The notes under the pieces are model-generated. The model was given only the letters and a program-made list of their open reading frames with translations, made no database searches and had not been told where the DNA came from. Made by a program: the position numbers and the translations under genes. This document shows, piece after piece, positions 7,844 through 17,331 of a stretch of DNA of 64,000 nt. The DNA lies in assembly GCF_017745095.1 (NCBI RefSeq), contig NZ_JAGHZZ010000014.1:49502-113501 (forward strand). The letters run 5' to 3'. Within the stretch, counting starts at the first letter, position 1; every line of letters starts with the position of its first letter. Source of the stretch: Sporocytophaga sp. GTDB lineage: Bacteria > Bacteroidota > Bacteroidia > Cytophagales > Cytophagaceae.

Positions 7844-10129
7844 ATGAAATCTAGATTTATACTTTTAATCTTCCCTTGTCTTTTATTACAAGCAGGAACC
7901 TCTTTCGCTCAATCCACCATCCCATTAGGAAGCTGGAGAACTCACTTACCATACAATTTCTGGACAGGACTTACAGTCACAGGTGACAAAATATACGCCA
8001 CGGCCAACCAGCGCAGTTTGGCGGTAATTGACCAAACTGATAACAGTATTTCTCCTTTATCAAAAATTAATGGACTTACTGGTGTTGATTATACAAGAAT
8101 AAAATTCAATGAATTCACCGGACAAACATTAATAACCTATGCAGATGCCAACATTGATATTATTGAAAAGGATGGTTCCATTTATAACCTTAGCGAACTA
8201 AAAAATAAATTTATTGTCGGAAGCAAGGTGGTTAACCATATAAACTTTAGTAATGAGTTTGCATATCTGTCAACAGATTTTGGGCTAATAGTTATAAACC
8301 TCAAGAAAAAAGAAGTAAAGGAATCTTATACTAATATTGGACCTAACGGAAGTACGCTAAAAGTATATGCTAGTTCCCTTAATAAAAATAAGGACAGCTT
8401 ATACGCTGCAACTGATAAAGGACTTATGGTTGCTCATGTTTCTACAAGTATCAATCTTCTCGATTATTCCAACTGGTATATATTTCAAACTCAAGATGGC
8501 ATTCCTTCATCTATCAGGACCATAAATTATCTGAATGATATAATGATAGCAGGATCTCCTAATGACGGTTTCTACTATTACGCCAACCAACAATGGCAGA
8601 AAAGCAATCTTCCTTATAGTAGTGGCCTTACCACTGTCAATTTAAGCGGGTCTAAACTTCTATGTGGCATGGATGACTATCTCTTGATAGTTGAAAATTT
8701 GGGAAGTTATGAATTAAAGTCTGGTTCTCCATTTAATTGGCCAAAAGAAGCTTCATTTGATCAAGCGGGCAATTTATGGGTTGCAGATCAGCAAGGCGGA
8801 GGGTTGTTTAAAGTATCTACTAATAATAATATCCAGTATTTCGAGATAAACTCTCCTCTAAACGAAAATTCCTTCAAGGTAGACACATATGGAGATAAAT
8901 TGGTAGTATGCGGAGGAGGATACGGCCCCACTTATGGTAAAGCTGATCAGAGTGGTCAGTATTCTATTTTTGAAAATAATTCATGGACCAATTCAGGCAA
9001 TTTATCCAATTCATCAGATATAATACATAGTACCTATAATCCGTATAATGGGAAATTATATTTCGCTTCTTATGGTCAGGGAATTTTAGAGGTAAAAAAT
9101 AATCAAACAATTATTTACAATCCAACTAATACCCCCCTTATTGACCCAGGAGGAGGACATGGTTCGTTTGTCTTGACAAGCGATGCAAAAGTTGACAGAG
9201 ATGGTACATTATGGATTCTCAACAGCTTTCTTCCGTCTTCAACTTCTCCAGCTCTTCACTCTTTGAGCAAAGATTCAGTCTGGAAAAATTATCCTATTAC
9301 CTTGGACAATATAAGATTCAATATTGATTTGCTAATAGACAGCCGTAATCAAAAATGGATAAGAGTAATCCCTGGCAGAGGGGATGGGATTATCGTTTTT
9401 AATGAAAAGACCAATGTAAAACGGTCTTTGGATAATACTCCTGGGAAGGGGAACTTACCTCAAAAAGAGGTAACATGCATGGCTGAGGATAAAAAAGGTG
9501 ACATGTGGATAGGAACCAAAGGCGGAGTTGGAATCATTTACAATGTATCCTCTGTACTTACAAGCCCCACAGTAGATGCTGTCAAGCCAATCTACGAAGG
9601 ATATCCCCTGCTCTATCAGGATAACATTAAATGTATTACCGTAGATGGAGGAAACAGAAAATGGATAGGAACAGAAAACGGACTTTGGCTCCTCAGCGAA
9701 ACTGGGTTGGAAGTAATACATCATTTTACGGTTGACAATAGCCCTCTACTGTCTAACATTATCAATGATGTTGCAATTATGCAAAGTACCGGAGAAGTTT
9801 TCATTGCCACATCCAAAGGTCTTATATCTTTTCGAGGAGAATCTACTGAAGGTACTGACAAATTTCAAGACATAAAAATCTTCCCAAATCCTGTACCTCC
9901 AGGCTTTACTGGCACTGTAGGTATCTCTGGACTTGCTCAGGATGCGAATGTTAAAATAACAGATATATACGGCAACCTTATCTTCCAAACAAAAGCTGCT
10001 GGAGGTACTGCGACCTGGAACGGTAGGAATTACAATGGTAAAAAGGCGGAGACAGGTACTTATCTGGTATTTTCTTCTTCAGAAAACGGTGAAGAATCAA
10101 TGGTAGCTAAAATCGCCGTAATTGAATAA
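7844..10129 (+). CDS. porZ: PorZ-like type IX secretion protein: two beta-propellers plus C-terminal sorting domain
   Basis: Likely the PorZ component of the T9SS attachment complex on the cell surface, which in Porphyromonas gingivalis helps link secreted proteins to anionic LPS. An in-frame TTG at 7757 would add 29 residues, but the ATG at 7844 gives a clean signal peptide (MKSRFILLIFPCLLLQAGTSFAQ region) and lies behind a promoter element. The mature protein opens with IPLGSWRTHLPYN, typical of the PorZ N-terminal propeller, and contains blades with W-I-G-T and L-W-V/I-A repeats (DMWIGTKGGVG, KWIGTENGLW). The last 85 residues are a type-A T9SS sorting domain (IFPNPVPPG... ending MVAKIAVIE). 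At 761 residues it is close to P. gingivalis PorZ. Linkage to recO (1-base overlap) also fits. A generic propeller-type T9SS cargo protein is the main alternative. Confidence 0.82.
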   Translation: MKSRFILLIFPCLLLQAGTSFAQSTIPLGSWRTHLPYNFWTGLTVTGDKIYATANQRSLAVIDQTDNSISPLSKINGLTGVDYTRIKFNEFTGQTLITYADANIDIIEKDGSIYNLSELKNKFIVGSKVVNHINFSNEFAYLSTDFGLIVINLKKKEVKESYTNIGPNGSTLKVYASSLNKNKDSLYAATDKGLMVAHVSTSINLLDYSNWYIFQTQDGIPSSIRTINYLNDIMIAGSPNDGFYYYANQQWQKSNLPYSSGLTTVNLSGSKLLCGMDDYLLIVENLGSYELKSGSPFNWPKEASFDQAGNLWVADQQGGGLFKVSTNNNIQYFEINSPLNENSFKVDTYGDKLVVCGGGYGPTYGKADQSGQYSIFENNSWTNSGNLSNSSDIIHSTYNPYNGKLYFASYGQGILEVKNNQTIIYNPTNTPLIDPGGGHGSFVLTSDAKVDRDGTLWILNSFLPSSTSPALHSLSKDSVWKNYPITLDNIRFNIDLLIDSRNQKWIRVIPGRGDGIIVFNEKTNVKRSLDNTPGKGNLPQKEVTCMAEDKKGDMWIGTKGGVGIIYNVSSVLTSPTVDAVKPIYEGYPLLYQDNIKCITVDGGNRKWIGTENGLWLLSETGLEVIHHFTVDNSPLLSNIINDVAIMQSTGEVFIATSKGLISFRGESTEGTDKFQDIKIFPNPVPPGFTGTVGISGLAQDANVKITDIYGNLIFQTKAAGGTATWNGRNYNGKKAETGTYLVFSSSENGEESMVAKIAVIE

Positions 10130-10800
10130 TGCTCGTAAAAACTGAAGCAATAGTATTAAATTTCATTAAGTATAAGGAAAGTTCTGTGATTGCCAAGATC
10201 TATACTAGCGAACTTGGTATTCAAAGCTATATAGTAAATGGGGTTAGAAGCAAAAGCAAAAGTAAGATTGCACTTTTCCAGCCCCTTACAATCCTAGATT
10301 TAATTGTTTACAAAAAACACAATGCCAATCTGAACAGAATTTCAGAGATACACTGCAGTCAACCATATAAAAGTCTTCCCTATGACCTTAAGAAGACAAC
10401 AATTGCCTTAATGATTGCGGAAGTTTTAATAAAAACGCTAAAGGAAGAAGAGGCGAATAAGGACTTATTCTTCTTTTTACATAAAAGCTTAATAATCCTT
10501 GATTCTTTAGAATCTGACTATGAGAATTTTCATATCCATTTCTTGTTTCAGTTTTCTTCCTTTCATGGTATTTTCCCTTCATCCGCCAAAGATATCATTA
10601 CTTCAACAGCCATTATTCTAACAAAGGAAGAAGAAGCTAAGATCAATCTCTTTATTGGATCAGATTTTTTTGAGCCAGTAAAAATATCCAATGCCGTCCG
10701 TCAAAGACTTCTCGAAATTCTTCTTATGTTTTTCAGTAAACACATTGAAAATTTTGGTGAATTAAAGTCAGTTAAGATTTTAAGAGAAGTCCTCCACTAA
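10129..10800 (+). CDS. recO: DNA repair protein RecO
   Basis: Mediator that helps load RecA on SSB-coated single strands in the RecFOR recombination pathway. The 223-residue protein has the N-terminal OB fold (MLVKTEAIVLNFIKYKESSVIAKIYT region, residues 1-80) followed by an all-helical domain. Slightly shorter than the typical 230-250, and the zinc-finger cysteines found in some RecO proteins are absent, as in the E. coli type. The ATG overlaps the stop of the PorZ-like gene by one base, so the two are co-transcribed. A strong hairpin terminator follows at 10804. Confidence 0.93.
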   Translation: MLVKTEAIVLNFIKYKESSVIAKIYTSELGIQSYIVNGVRSKSKSKIALFQPLTILDLIVYKKHNANLNRISEIHCSQPYKSLPYDLKKTTIALMIAEVLIKTLKEEEANKDLFFFLHKSLIILDSLESDYENFHIHFLFQFSSFHGIFPSSAKDIITSTAIILTKEEEAKINLFIGSDFFEPVKISNAVRQRLLEILLMFFSKHIENFGELKSVKILREVLH

Positions 10801-10803
10801 AAA

Positions 10804-10823
10804 AGGCGCTCTACTAAGCGCCT
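10804..10823. terminator. Bidirectional rho-independent terminator
   Basis: Seven-base perfect stem AGGCGCT / AGCGCCT (10804-10810 with 10817-10823) with a six-base loop, preceded by an A-run and followed by a T-rich stretch. It lies between convergent recO and the lipoprotein gene and can serve both. Confidence 0.85.
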
Positions 10824-10843
10824 CCTATTTTATTCCAATTCTA

Positions 10844-11704
10844 TTAACTAGCTGCTTGCTTTAATATAATTTTCCTTTCCACGGGGTTAAATGGTACCTT
10901 AACTGGTTTATTCTCTTTATCTATCAGCTCAAGTTTTATTTTTGTTTCCCCCATTGGCAAACCTTCAATCAAGTAGGGCTTCCACTGAGTGATTGTAAAT
11001 TCATTTCCATTTATCGTAGCCTTTACTTTATTCCCATTTTCACTCAAACCTGTATTTACAAGGTAAAAGTCCAAAAGAATATTTTTTGTATCATTACCAA
11101 CATATTCACCCTTAGGTCTGCTATAGAATAACATAGGCTTAGTTAAATCTATATTTTTATTAGCCGCCTTACCAACTATAAATTGACGTAAATCATATGC
11201 TTGACTGTGTTTTAAACTTTCATGATAAGAACGTGAAAGGAAGGATAAGGCAACATAATGACCTTCTTTTAATTCCTCTTCAAATTTTGGCTCATATTTA
11301 GCGATATAGGGCTCATTATTTAATATCAGGTGAATATGCTGCCCGTCTTTGGAATTGGCACATTTATCTTGGCAAAATCCAGATGTTTGGCCTTTTAATT
11401 CATAATTTTTTATTTCATAATTAAACTCCACCTTGCCAGGTTTTAATTTTCCATTCTCTTCCGGTTTGTTTAATTCCAGAATAGCATCAGGAAAATCCGG
11501 AGATTGAACCAATGGTCTTAATGTAATTCCTCCGCTTTTCAACACACCTGCAGTATCGACTGTAACTTCCTCATTAACAACCGAAGTATTATCTGTAGCT
11601 ATTGTATCTACATTTTCTGCTTCCTTCGATTTTTCATTATTAGAATCGCAAGAGGTTAAAAATAGGCAGATCAGAACCGCCAAACTAAAATTAAACTTTA
11701 TCAT
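10844..11704 (-). CDS. Lipoprotein of unknown function
   Basis: The 286-residue protein has a lipoprotein signal peptide with lipobox LTSC (Cys19) followed by a charged, Asn-rich linker, so it is exported and lipidated; Asp at +2 could retain it at the inner membrane if the E. coli rule applied, which is uncertain in Bacteroidetes. The body contains a Cys pair and histidines in FCQDKCANSKDGQHIHLIL, a possible metal or redox site, and a C-terminal beta-rich region. Some Bacteroidetes homologues are, from memory, annotated phosphopeptide-binding protein, but no FHA motif is evident to me, so I do not assign that function. Monocistronic, divergent from the chromate transporter with 89 bases between. 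Confidence 0.8.
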   Translation of the reverse strand: MIKFNFSLAVLICLFLTSCDSNNEKSKEAENVDTIATDNTSVVNEEVTVDTAGVLKSGGITLRPLVQSPDFPDAILELNKPEENGKLKPGKVEFNYEIKNYELKGQTSGFCQDKCANSKDGQHIHLILNNEPYIAKYEPKFEEELKEGHYVALSFLSRSYHESLKHSQAYDLRQFIVGKAANKNIDLTKPMLFYSRPKGEYVGNDTKNILLDFYLVNTGLSENGNKVKATINGNEFTITQWKPYLIEGLPMGETKIKLELIDKENKPVKVPFNPVERKIILKQAAS

Positions 11705-11793
11705 ATGGGAATAGTTTGATTTGTTAGTGAGATTAAAATTTCTCCGAAATAACTATATTTAAGTTTAAAAGTTAAAAAATCCCTTCAACTCCA

Positions 11794-13020
11794 TTGCTTC
11801 CTGAGGTTCCATTACATAAAACTGAAAGTGCTCTCTCAATTAAAAAAGTAAGGCATCTTATTTTTTTAAAAGACGTTTTCCTCCTCTCACTATCTGCTTT
11901 TGGAGGACCTCAAGCTCACCTGGCCTTATTTTTCAATATTTTGGTTAAAAAAAGAGGCTATATAACGGAAGCAGAATTAATAGAATTAAATTCTTTCTGT
12001 CAGATATTACCCGGACCAGCCTCTACTCAAACCTTAACAGCCGTAGGCTTTAAAATAGGTGGCCCTCGACTTGCCTTTCTTACCTTACTTTGCTGGATTT
12101 TGCCAACAGTGTCAATTATGACAATAGCTGCAATTGCAATTTCCTATCTGCAACACGAAAGCATTCCTTTATACTTTACAAGATATATTCAACCTATGGC
12201 TGTTGGCTTCGTGGCATCCGCAGCTTATAAAATAAGTAGTGGAACAGTAAAAACTAAGACTAGCATCGTGCTCTTTATAATATCCGCAGTGATATGCTAT
12301 TTCATTCAAACACCGGCAATATTTCCTATTTGCCTCATTTTAGGGGGCTTTACCACCTCATTTCGATTTAAAAAACAGCCTATAGAGGAAAGCGCCAGTC
12401 TGAAAAAAATAGAATGGTCTAACTTTTTTCTGTTTACTGGAATATTTATTGGAGCAGCTTTGCTTGGCAAAATGACAAATGCATTGCCAATCAGACTTTT
12501 TGAGAACTTTTTCAGAAATGGCAGTCTTATTTTTGGCGGAGGCCAAGCTCTAAGCGCTATGCTATATAAGGAATTTGTTGTTTTTGATCAGAAACAATAT
12601 CTGACTCATGAAGAATTTCTTTCCGGCTTCGCTCTTCTCCAAATCTTGCCAGGACCTTTATTTGCATTCAGTTCATTTGTGGGAGCATTATCTATGCGGG
12701 AGTTTGGACTTTGGGGAGAAATATTGGGAGGTATAGTAGCCGCAGCCGGCATTTTTCTTCCAGGTACTATTATGATTTTCTTCATAATACGCTTTTGGGA
12801 CAGGTTAAAAAAATATAGAGCAGTAAGGGCTTCACTTGAAGGAATAAATGCGGTCAGTGCTGGTATTGTTACCGCAACCGCTATAATTCTATTTCAACCA
12901 TTGCAAGGTAATATTGTAAGTTATTTTATAATGGGAGGAACTTTTTGTTTACTTCAGTTCACCAAAGTTCCTCCTCCAATAATTATAATTTGCGGACTTT
13001 TATCAGGCTTTATTTTTTAA
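11794..13020 (+). CDS. chrA: Chromate transporter, two-domain ChrA family
   Basis: Inner-membrane transporter of the CHR family, usually linked with chromate efflux; many family members are uncharacterised in vivo. The 408-residue protein is a long-chain ChrA with two homologous halves. Each half carries the family signatures: [13 protein letters not shown] and [10 protein letters not shown] in the first, [16 protein letters not shown] and [12 protein letters not shown] in the second, with 10-12 membrane helices. No ATG is available near the N-terminus; the frame closes at 11773, so TTG at 11794 is the best start (an ATT or ATC further in is less likely). The 3' end overlaps rfbA on the opposite strand by 18 bases. 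Confidence 0.88.
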   Translation: MLPEVPLHKTESALSIKKVRHLIFLKDVFLLSLSAFGGPQAHLALFFNILVKKRGYITEAELIELNSFCQILPGPASTQTLTAVGFKIGGPRLAFLTLLCWILPTVSIMTIAAIAISYLQHESIPLYFTRYIQPMAVGFVASAAYKISSGTVKTKTSIVLFIISAVICYFIQTPAIFPICLILGGFTTSFRFKKQPIEESASLKKIEWSNFFLFTGIFIGAALLGKMTNALPIRLFENFFRNGSLIFGGGQALSAMLYKEFVVFDQKQYLTHEEFLSGFALLQILPGPLFAFSSFVGALSMREFGLWGEILGGIVAAAGIFLPGTIMIFFIIRFWDRLKKYRAVRASLEGINAVSAGIVTATAIILFQPLQGNIVSYFIMGGTFCLLQFTKVPPPIIIICGLLSGFIF

Positions 13021-13872
13021 AAGATCTAGAAGATAAGTACCGTATCCGCTCTTCAACAAAGGTTTGGCAAGTTTTTCTAAACCTTCATCATTTATAAACT
13101 TCATGCGGTAGGCGACTTCTTCAATACAGCCTATTTTCAAACCCTGTCTTTCTTCAATAACCTGCACAAAATTACCTGCTGCCATTAAGGAAGGGAAGGT
13201 CCCTGTATCAAGCCATGCAGTTCCTCTATCAAGAATTCCAACTTTTAACTTACCCATATCAAGATATGCTTTATTCACATCAGTGATTTCATATTCACCC
13301 CTTGGACTGGGCTCCAGGCATTTTGCAATTTCGACTACCTGATTGTCATAAAAATATAATCCAGGAACAGCGAAATTTGATTTAGGTTTTGCTGGTTTCT
13401 CTTCAATAGACAATACTTTATTGTCTTTGTCAAATTCAACGACACCATATCTTTCAGGATCCTGGACATGGTAGGCAAATACTACTCCCCCGTCCGGATC
13501 ATTATTCTTGAACAATAGATTACTCAAACCAGACCCATAAAAGATATTATCACCTAATATTAATGCGACCTTATCATTTCCAATGAAAGATTCACCAATC
13601 ACAAAAGCCTGCGCAAGTCCGTTGGGCGTTTCCTGAACGGCATAACTAAAAGAACAACCAAGGTTCTTACCATCACCCAAAAGTTTCTGGAAATTAGGCA
13701 TATCATGAGGTGTTGAAATGATAAGGATATCCCTAATTCCTGCTAGCATTAGAATTGAAAGAGGATAATATATCATTGGTTTATCATAAACCGGCATAAG
13801 CTGTTTGCTTACAGCAAGCGTCAATGGATGTAATCGTGTACCAGACCCTCCGGCAAGAATTATACCTTTCAT
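13003..13872 (-). CDS. rfbA: Glucose-1-phosphate thymidylyltransferase
   Basis: Makes dTDP-glucose from dTTP and glucose-1-phosphate, the entry step of dTDP-deoxysugar synthesis. The 289-residue protein has the nucleotidyltransferase signature [11 protein letters not shown] near residue 8, [16 protein letters not shown], the metal-binding LGDNIFYG, and LYFYDN with the [10 protein letters not shown] segment, all typical of RmlA. Last gene of the minus-strand sugar-nucleotide cluster, four bases after the epimerase. The 3' end runs 18 bases into the convergent chrA gene. The usual partners rfbC and rfbD are not in the window. Confidence 0.96.
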   Translation of the reverse strand: MKGIILAGGSGTRLHPLTLAVSKQLMPVYDKPMIYYPLSILMLAGIRDILIISTPHDMPNFQKLLGDGKNLGCSFSYAVQETPNGLAQAFVIGESFIGNDKVALILGDNIFYGSGLSNLLFKNNDPDGGVVFAYHVQDPERYGVVEFDKDNKVLSIEEKPAKPKSNFAVPGLYFYDNQVVEIAKCLEPSPRGEYEITDVNKAYLDMGKLKVGILDRGTAWLDTGTFPSLMAAGNFVQVIEERQGLKIGCIEEVAYRMKFINDEGLEKLAKPLLKSGYGTYLLDLLKNKA

Positions 13873-13876
13873 TTTT

Positions 13877-14881
13877 TTATTTTTTTATTGATTCAAGATT
13901 AAACTTATACCAGTTGTATGTTATTTCAAGTCCTTGAGAAACTTTTATTGCAGGTTCATATCCTAACAATGTTTTTGCTTTGCTAATATTTGCCAGACTA
14001 TCCTGAATATCTCCAACACGTTTTGGATGAATTTCTGGTTGGATCTCGTTGTTCCCAGAGATTTCCTGCAACTTCTTAAAGACCCCAACTAAAGATATGG
14101 TATCTCCAAAAGCTGCATTATAAATAGTATTTAATGCAGCAGGATTATCAGTAAATGCTGCTTTAATGTTAGCCTGCACTGCATTTTCTACAAAAGTAAA
14201 ATCTCGGCTCTGGCTTCCATCTCCATGAAATATAACTTTGCCCCCTGTAAGAAATGCTTCTATAAATCTAGGTATAACAGCGGCATAAGCACCTTGTACA
14301 TTTTGCCTTGGACCAAATACATTAAAATACCTCAAGCCAATCAAGTTTATTCCATAAATTTTAGAAAAAACATCGGCATACACTTCATTTATTTTCTTAG
14401 TCACTGAATAGGGAGACAATGCATTGCCGACTTTATCTTCCTGTTTTGGTAGCTCTTGATTATCACCATAAACAGAGGAAGAGGAAGCAAATACCATTCT
14501 TTTAACAGATTGATCTTTGACCGCGACAAGCATATTCAAAAATCCGTTGACATTAACTTCATTAGAAGTTATCGGATCATTAATACTTCTCGGGACAGAG
14601 CCTAAAGCAGCCTGATGAAAAACAATATCAACCCCCTCACAAGCTTTTTGACAAGTTTCAGAATTTCTAATATCCCCTTCTATAAACTCAAATGAAGGAT
14701 TATCTTCAAATGCAGCTATATTATGATAAAAGCCGGTAGATAAGTTATCGAGAACTTTCACTTTTCCTGCATTATATTTAAGCAGATACTCAACTAGATT
14801 AGATCCTATAAATCCGGCCCCTCCTGTCACCAGGAAACAGTAGTTACTTAAATTTTCTTTATGAAAGGGAGTTTGAAACAT
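13877..14881 (-). CDS. UDP-N-acetylglucosamine 4-epimerase-like SDR (WbpP/TviC type)
   Basis: Extended short-chain dehydrogenase/reductase, probably interconverting UDP-GlcNAc/UDP-GalNAc or their uronic acids at C4. The 334 residues show the NAD-binding TGGAGFIGS, the [11 protein letters not shown] segment characteristic of the WbpP/TviC/CapI subgroup, the catalytic Ser region SSSSVYGD, and YSVTK (Tyr-x3-Lys). The FNVFGPRQ motif follows. It sits between rfbA and rfbB (gaps of four and two bases) and two genes from a TviB/WbpO-like dehydrogenase; this pairing is the one known from Vi antigen and Pseudomonas O6 antigen, which supports a UDP-GalNAcA pathway. A simple GalE role cannot be excluded. 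Confidence 0.87.
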   Translation of the reverse strand: MFQTPFHKENLSNYCFLVTGGAGFIGSNLVEYLLKYNAGKVKVLDNLSTGFYHNIAAFEDNPSFEFIEGDIRNSETCQKACEGVDIVFHQAALGSVPRSINDPITSNEVNVNGFLNMLVAVKDQSVKRMVFASSSSVYGDNQELPKQEDKVGNALSPYSVTKKINEVYADVFSKIYGINLIGLRYFNVFGPRQNVQGAYAAVIPRFIEAFLTGGKVIFHGDGSQSRDFTFVENAVQANIKAAFTDNPAALNTIYNAAFGDTISLVGVFKKLQEISGNNEIQPEIHPKRVGDIQDSLANISKAKTLLGYEPAIKVSQGLEITYNWYKFNLESIKK

Positions 14882-14883
14882 CC

Positions 14884-15951
14884 TTAGAATTTTGAGCTAT
14901 ATTGTAGTTGGTAATAATTCTGATAGGCTCCTGAAGTCACATTTTCAAGCCACTCCTGATTATTCAGGTACCAGTCAACTGTAATATTAAGTCCTTCTTC
15001 AAACTGAAGAGAAGGTTCCCATCCAAGCTCTTGCTTTATTTTAGTGGCATCAATTGCATACCTTAAATCATGACCTGCTCTGTCTTTTACATAAGTAATG
15101 AGAGTTTCTGATTCACCTGCAGCCCTTCCAAGTTTTTGATCCATTACTTTGCATACTAACTTAACAATGTCAATATTTTTCCATTCATTGTTCCCGCCTA
15201 TATTATACGTTTCGCCAATCTTACCCTTGTGAAAGATAACATCAATAGCTCTTGCATGGTCTACAACATATAACCAGTCCCTGATATTCTCTCCCTTACC
15301 ATAAACAGGTAATGGTTTTTTATTGATAATATTATTAATCATCAATGGTAGAAGTTTTTCAGGAAATTGATTTTGGCCATAGTTATTACTGCAATTGCTT
15401 ACTAATACTGGTATTTTGTAGGTATTATGATATGCCCTTACGAAATGATCTGAACCTGCTTTAGAAGCTGAATAAGGAGACTGTGGATCATATGATGTTG
15501 TCTCAGTAAAGAATCCTCCATCATGAAGAGAACCGTATACTTCATCTGTGGAAACGTGGTAAAATATTTTACCATCATAGTTATCTTTCCAGATGCTTTT
15601 TGCTGCATTTAAAAGATTAACTGTCCCAACAATATTGGTAAAAATAAATTCCATTGGATTTTCAATGGATCTGTCCACGTGGCTTTCCGCAGCAAGGTGT
15701 ATTACTCCATCAAACTTATGTTCATTAAAAAGGGCGGATATAAATCCTGTATCTACGATATCACCTTTCACAAACTTATAATTGGGAGCCTTTTCTACAT
15801 CTGTGAGATTCGCAAGGTTTCCCGCGTATGTAAGCTTATCAAGATTATAAATCATATAATCGGGATATTTATTTACAAATAATCGTACAACATGAGATCC
15901 AATAAATCCGGCTCCTCCTGTTATCAATATCTTTTTACTAAAGGTTTTCAT
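14884..15951 (-). CDS. rfbB: dTDP-glucose 4,6-dehydratase
   Basis: Converts dTDP-glucose to dTDP-4-keto-6-deoxyglucose, the branch point for rhamnose and amino-deoxysugars. The 355-residue extended SDR has [12 protein letters not shown] at the N-terminus, AAESHVDRSIENP, the catalytic STDEVYGS (Thr-Asp-Glu typical of RmlB), YSASKAGSDHF, and NCSNNYGQNQFPEKLLPL, which separates RmlB from other SDRs. Nine bases separate it from the upstream dehydrogenase gene and two from the downstream epimerase. Confidence 0.97.
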   Translation of the reverse strand: MKTFSKKILITGGAGFIGSHVVRLFVNKYPDYMIYNLDKLTYAGNLANLTDVEKAPNYKFVKGDIVDTGFISALFNEHKFDGVIHLAAESHVDRSIENPMEFIFTNIVGTVNLLNAAKSIWKDNYDGKIFYHVSTDEVYGSLHDGGFFTETTSYDPQSPYSASKAGSDHFVRAYHNTYKIPVLVSNCSNNYGQNQFPEKLLPLMINNIINKKPLPVYGKGENIRDWLYVVDHARAIDVIFHKGKIGETYNIGGNNEWKNIDIVKLVCKVMDQKLGRAAGESETLITYVKDRAGHDLRYAIDATKIKQELGWEPSLQFEEGLNITVDWYLNNQEWLENVTSGAYQNYYQLQYSSKF

Positions 15952-15960
15952 AGATGTTCT

Positions 15961-17262
15961 TTATAAGCTCCAATATGTCAAATTATTAAATTGATTCCGG
16001 TACATCCCTTTTAAGTCAATAAAAACTGAATTCTGATCCATTAATTTACTAAAGTAAGATAGATCAAGAGATGTATATTCCTTGTGAGGCACAGCCATAA
16101 CTATGGCGTCATATGGTCCCACTGTTTTTTGATTTATGCTGATCCCATATTCATGCTCAAAATCTTCAGAAGAAGCATGAGGATCTATTATATCTACAGT
16201 CAGAGAAAATGATCTTAACTCTCTAATCACATCCACAACCTTTGAATTTCTTATATCTTCAACATTTTCCTTAAATGTTGCACCCATAATCAGGACTTTA
16301 CTCTGATTAATATTTTTATTTTTTTTAATCAGCAGCTGAATAGTTTTCTTAGCTATATAAGCCCCCATATTATCATTTATTGATCGACCACTCAGAATCA
16401 CATTCGGATTATACCCCAATGATTTAGCTTTGTGAGTGAGATAATACGGGTCTACACCTATACAATGACCTCCAACAAGGCCGGGAGTAAATTTTAAAAA
16501 ATTCCATTTAGTCGCAGCAGCTTCCAGTACTTCATAAGTATTGATTCCAAGCTTATCACAAATAATTGAGAGCTCATTCATCAAAGCGATATTCAGATCT
16601 CGCTGAGTATTTTCAATAATCTTAGCTGACTCTGCAACTTTGATTGAAGAGGCTTTATGAATTCCAGCTTCAACAACAAGTGCATAAATTTTAGCAATTT
16701 CATCTGTTGCATAGTCATCAGATCCTGCAACAACTTTAATAATTTTTGAGAGCGTATGTTCTTTGTCTCCTGGGTTTATTCTTTCCGGGGAATAGCCTAC
16801 TTTAAAATCTTTATTGAATTTTAAGCCGGAAACCCTTTCTAGAATAGGAATACAATCCTCTTCAGTGCAACCTGGGTAAACAGTAGATTCAAACACAACA
16901 TAGTCGCCCTTTTTCAGCACCTTACCAACGCTATTACAAGCGGCTATCAATGGCTTAAGATCAGGATGATTGAATGTATCTATCGGAGTAGGAACTGCCA
17001 CAATAAAAAAATTCACATCTTTAAGATCCTCAACAGAATGAGTAAAAATGATACTTTTTCCCAAAAATTCTTCTTTATCCAATTCGCCACTTGGATCTAT
17101 GCCTTTCTGCATTAAACCAATCCGCTCTGAGTTGATATCAAATCCGACAACGTCAGTTTTTTTGGCAAATTCCAGAGCAATTGGCAGACCAACATATCCC
17201 AAACCAACTACACATAAACTCTTTCTCCTGGCTACAATATCATCATATATATTAAAGTCCAT
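15961..17262 (-). CDS. Nucleotide-sugar 6-dehydrogenase, TviB/WbpO type
   Basis: NAD-dependent four-electron oxidation of a UDP-hexose(amine) at C6, most probably UDP-GlcNAc or UDP-GalNAc to the uronic acid. The 433-residue protein has the UDPGDH three-domain layout: Rossmann GLGYVGLP, VAVPTPID, ESTVYPGCTEE, and the catalytic cysteine in GGHCIGVDPYYLTHKA. This last motif and overall sequence match the VipA/TviB/WbpO subgroup rather than Ugd, which uses FPKD-type motifs (compare the 18348-19715 gene). The WbpP-like epimerase nearby could supply or use its product. Substrate is inferred. Confidence 0.9.
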   Translation of the reverse strand: MDFNIYDDIVARRKSLCVVGLGYVGLPIALEFAKKTDVVGFDINSERIGLMQKGIDPSGELDKEEFLGKSIIFTHSVEDLKDVNFFIVAVPTPIDTFNHPDLKPLIAACNSVGKVLKKGDYVVFESTVYPGCTEEDCIPILERVSGLKFNKDFKVGYSPERINPGDKEHTLSKIIKVVAGSDDYATDEIAKIYALVVEAGIHKASSIKVAESAKIIENTQRDLNIALMNELSIICDKLGINTYEVLEAAATKWNFLKFTPGLVGGHCIGVDPYYLTHKAKSLGYNPNVILSGRSINDNMGAYIAKKTIQLLIKKNKNINQSKVLIMGATFKENVEDIRNSKVVDVIRELRSFSLTVDIIDPHASSEDFEHEYGISINQKTVGPYDAIVMAVPHKEYTSLDLSYFSKLMDQNSVFIDLKGMYRNQFNNLTYWSL

Positions 17263-17274
17263 CCTTTAAATTAG

Positions 17275-17296
17275 CCTGCCAGCAAAAGCTGGCAGG
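17275..17296. terminator. Perfect 9-bp hairpin between uxs and the TviB-like gene
   Basis: CCTGCCAGC and GCTGGCAGG with an AAAA loop. The plus-strand side has a T-run (CTTTTT), while on the minus strand, the direction of the cluster, the following bases are only moderately T-rich. It may be a weak terminator that reduces expression of the distal four genes, or an mRNA-stabilising hairpin. Confidence 0.6.
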
Positions 17297-17331
17297 ACTT
17301 TTTAATTATAAATGATATTTCTCTCAAAAGC

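Noticed and set aside
11794..13020. chrA as horizontally acquired metal resistance
   Set aside because: No mobile element, no associated resistance genes and no evident composition change; CHR-family genes are common in chromosomes.
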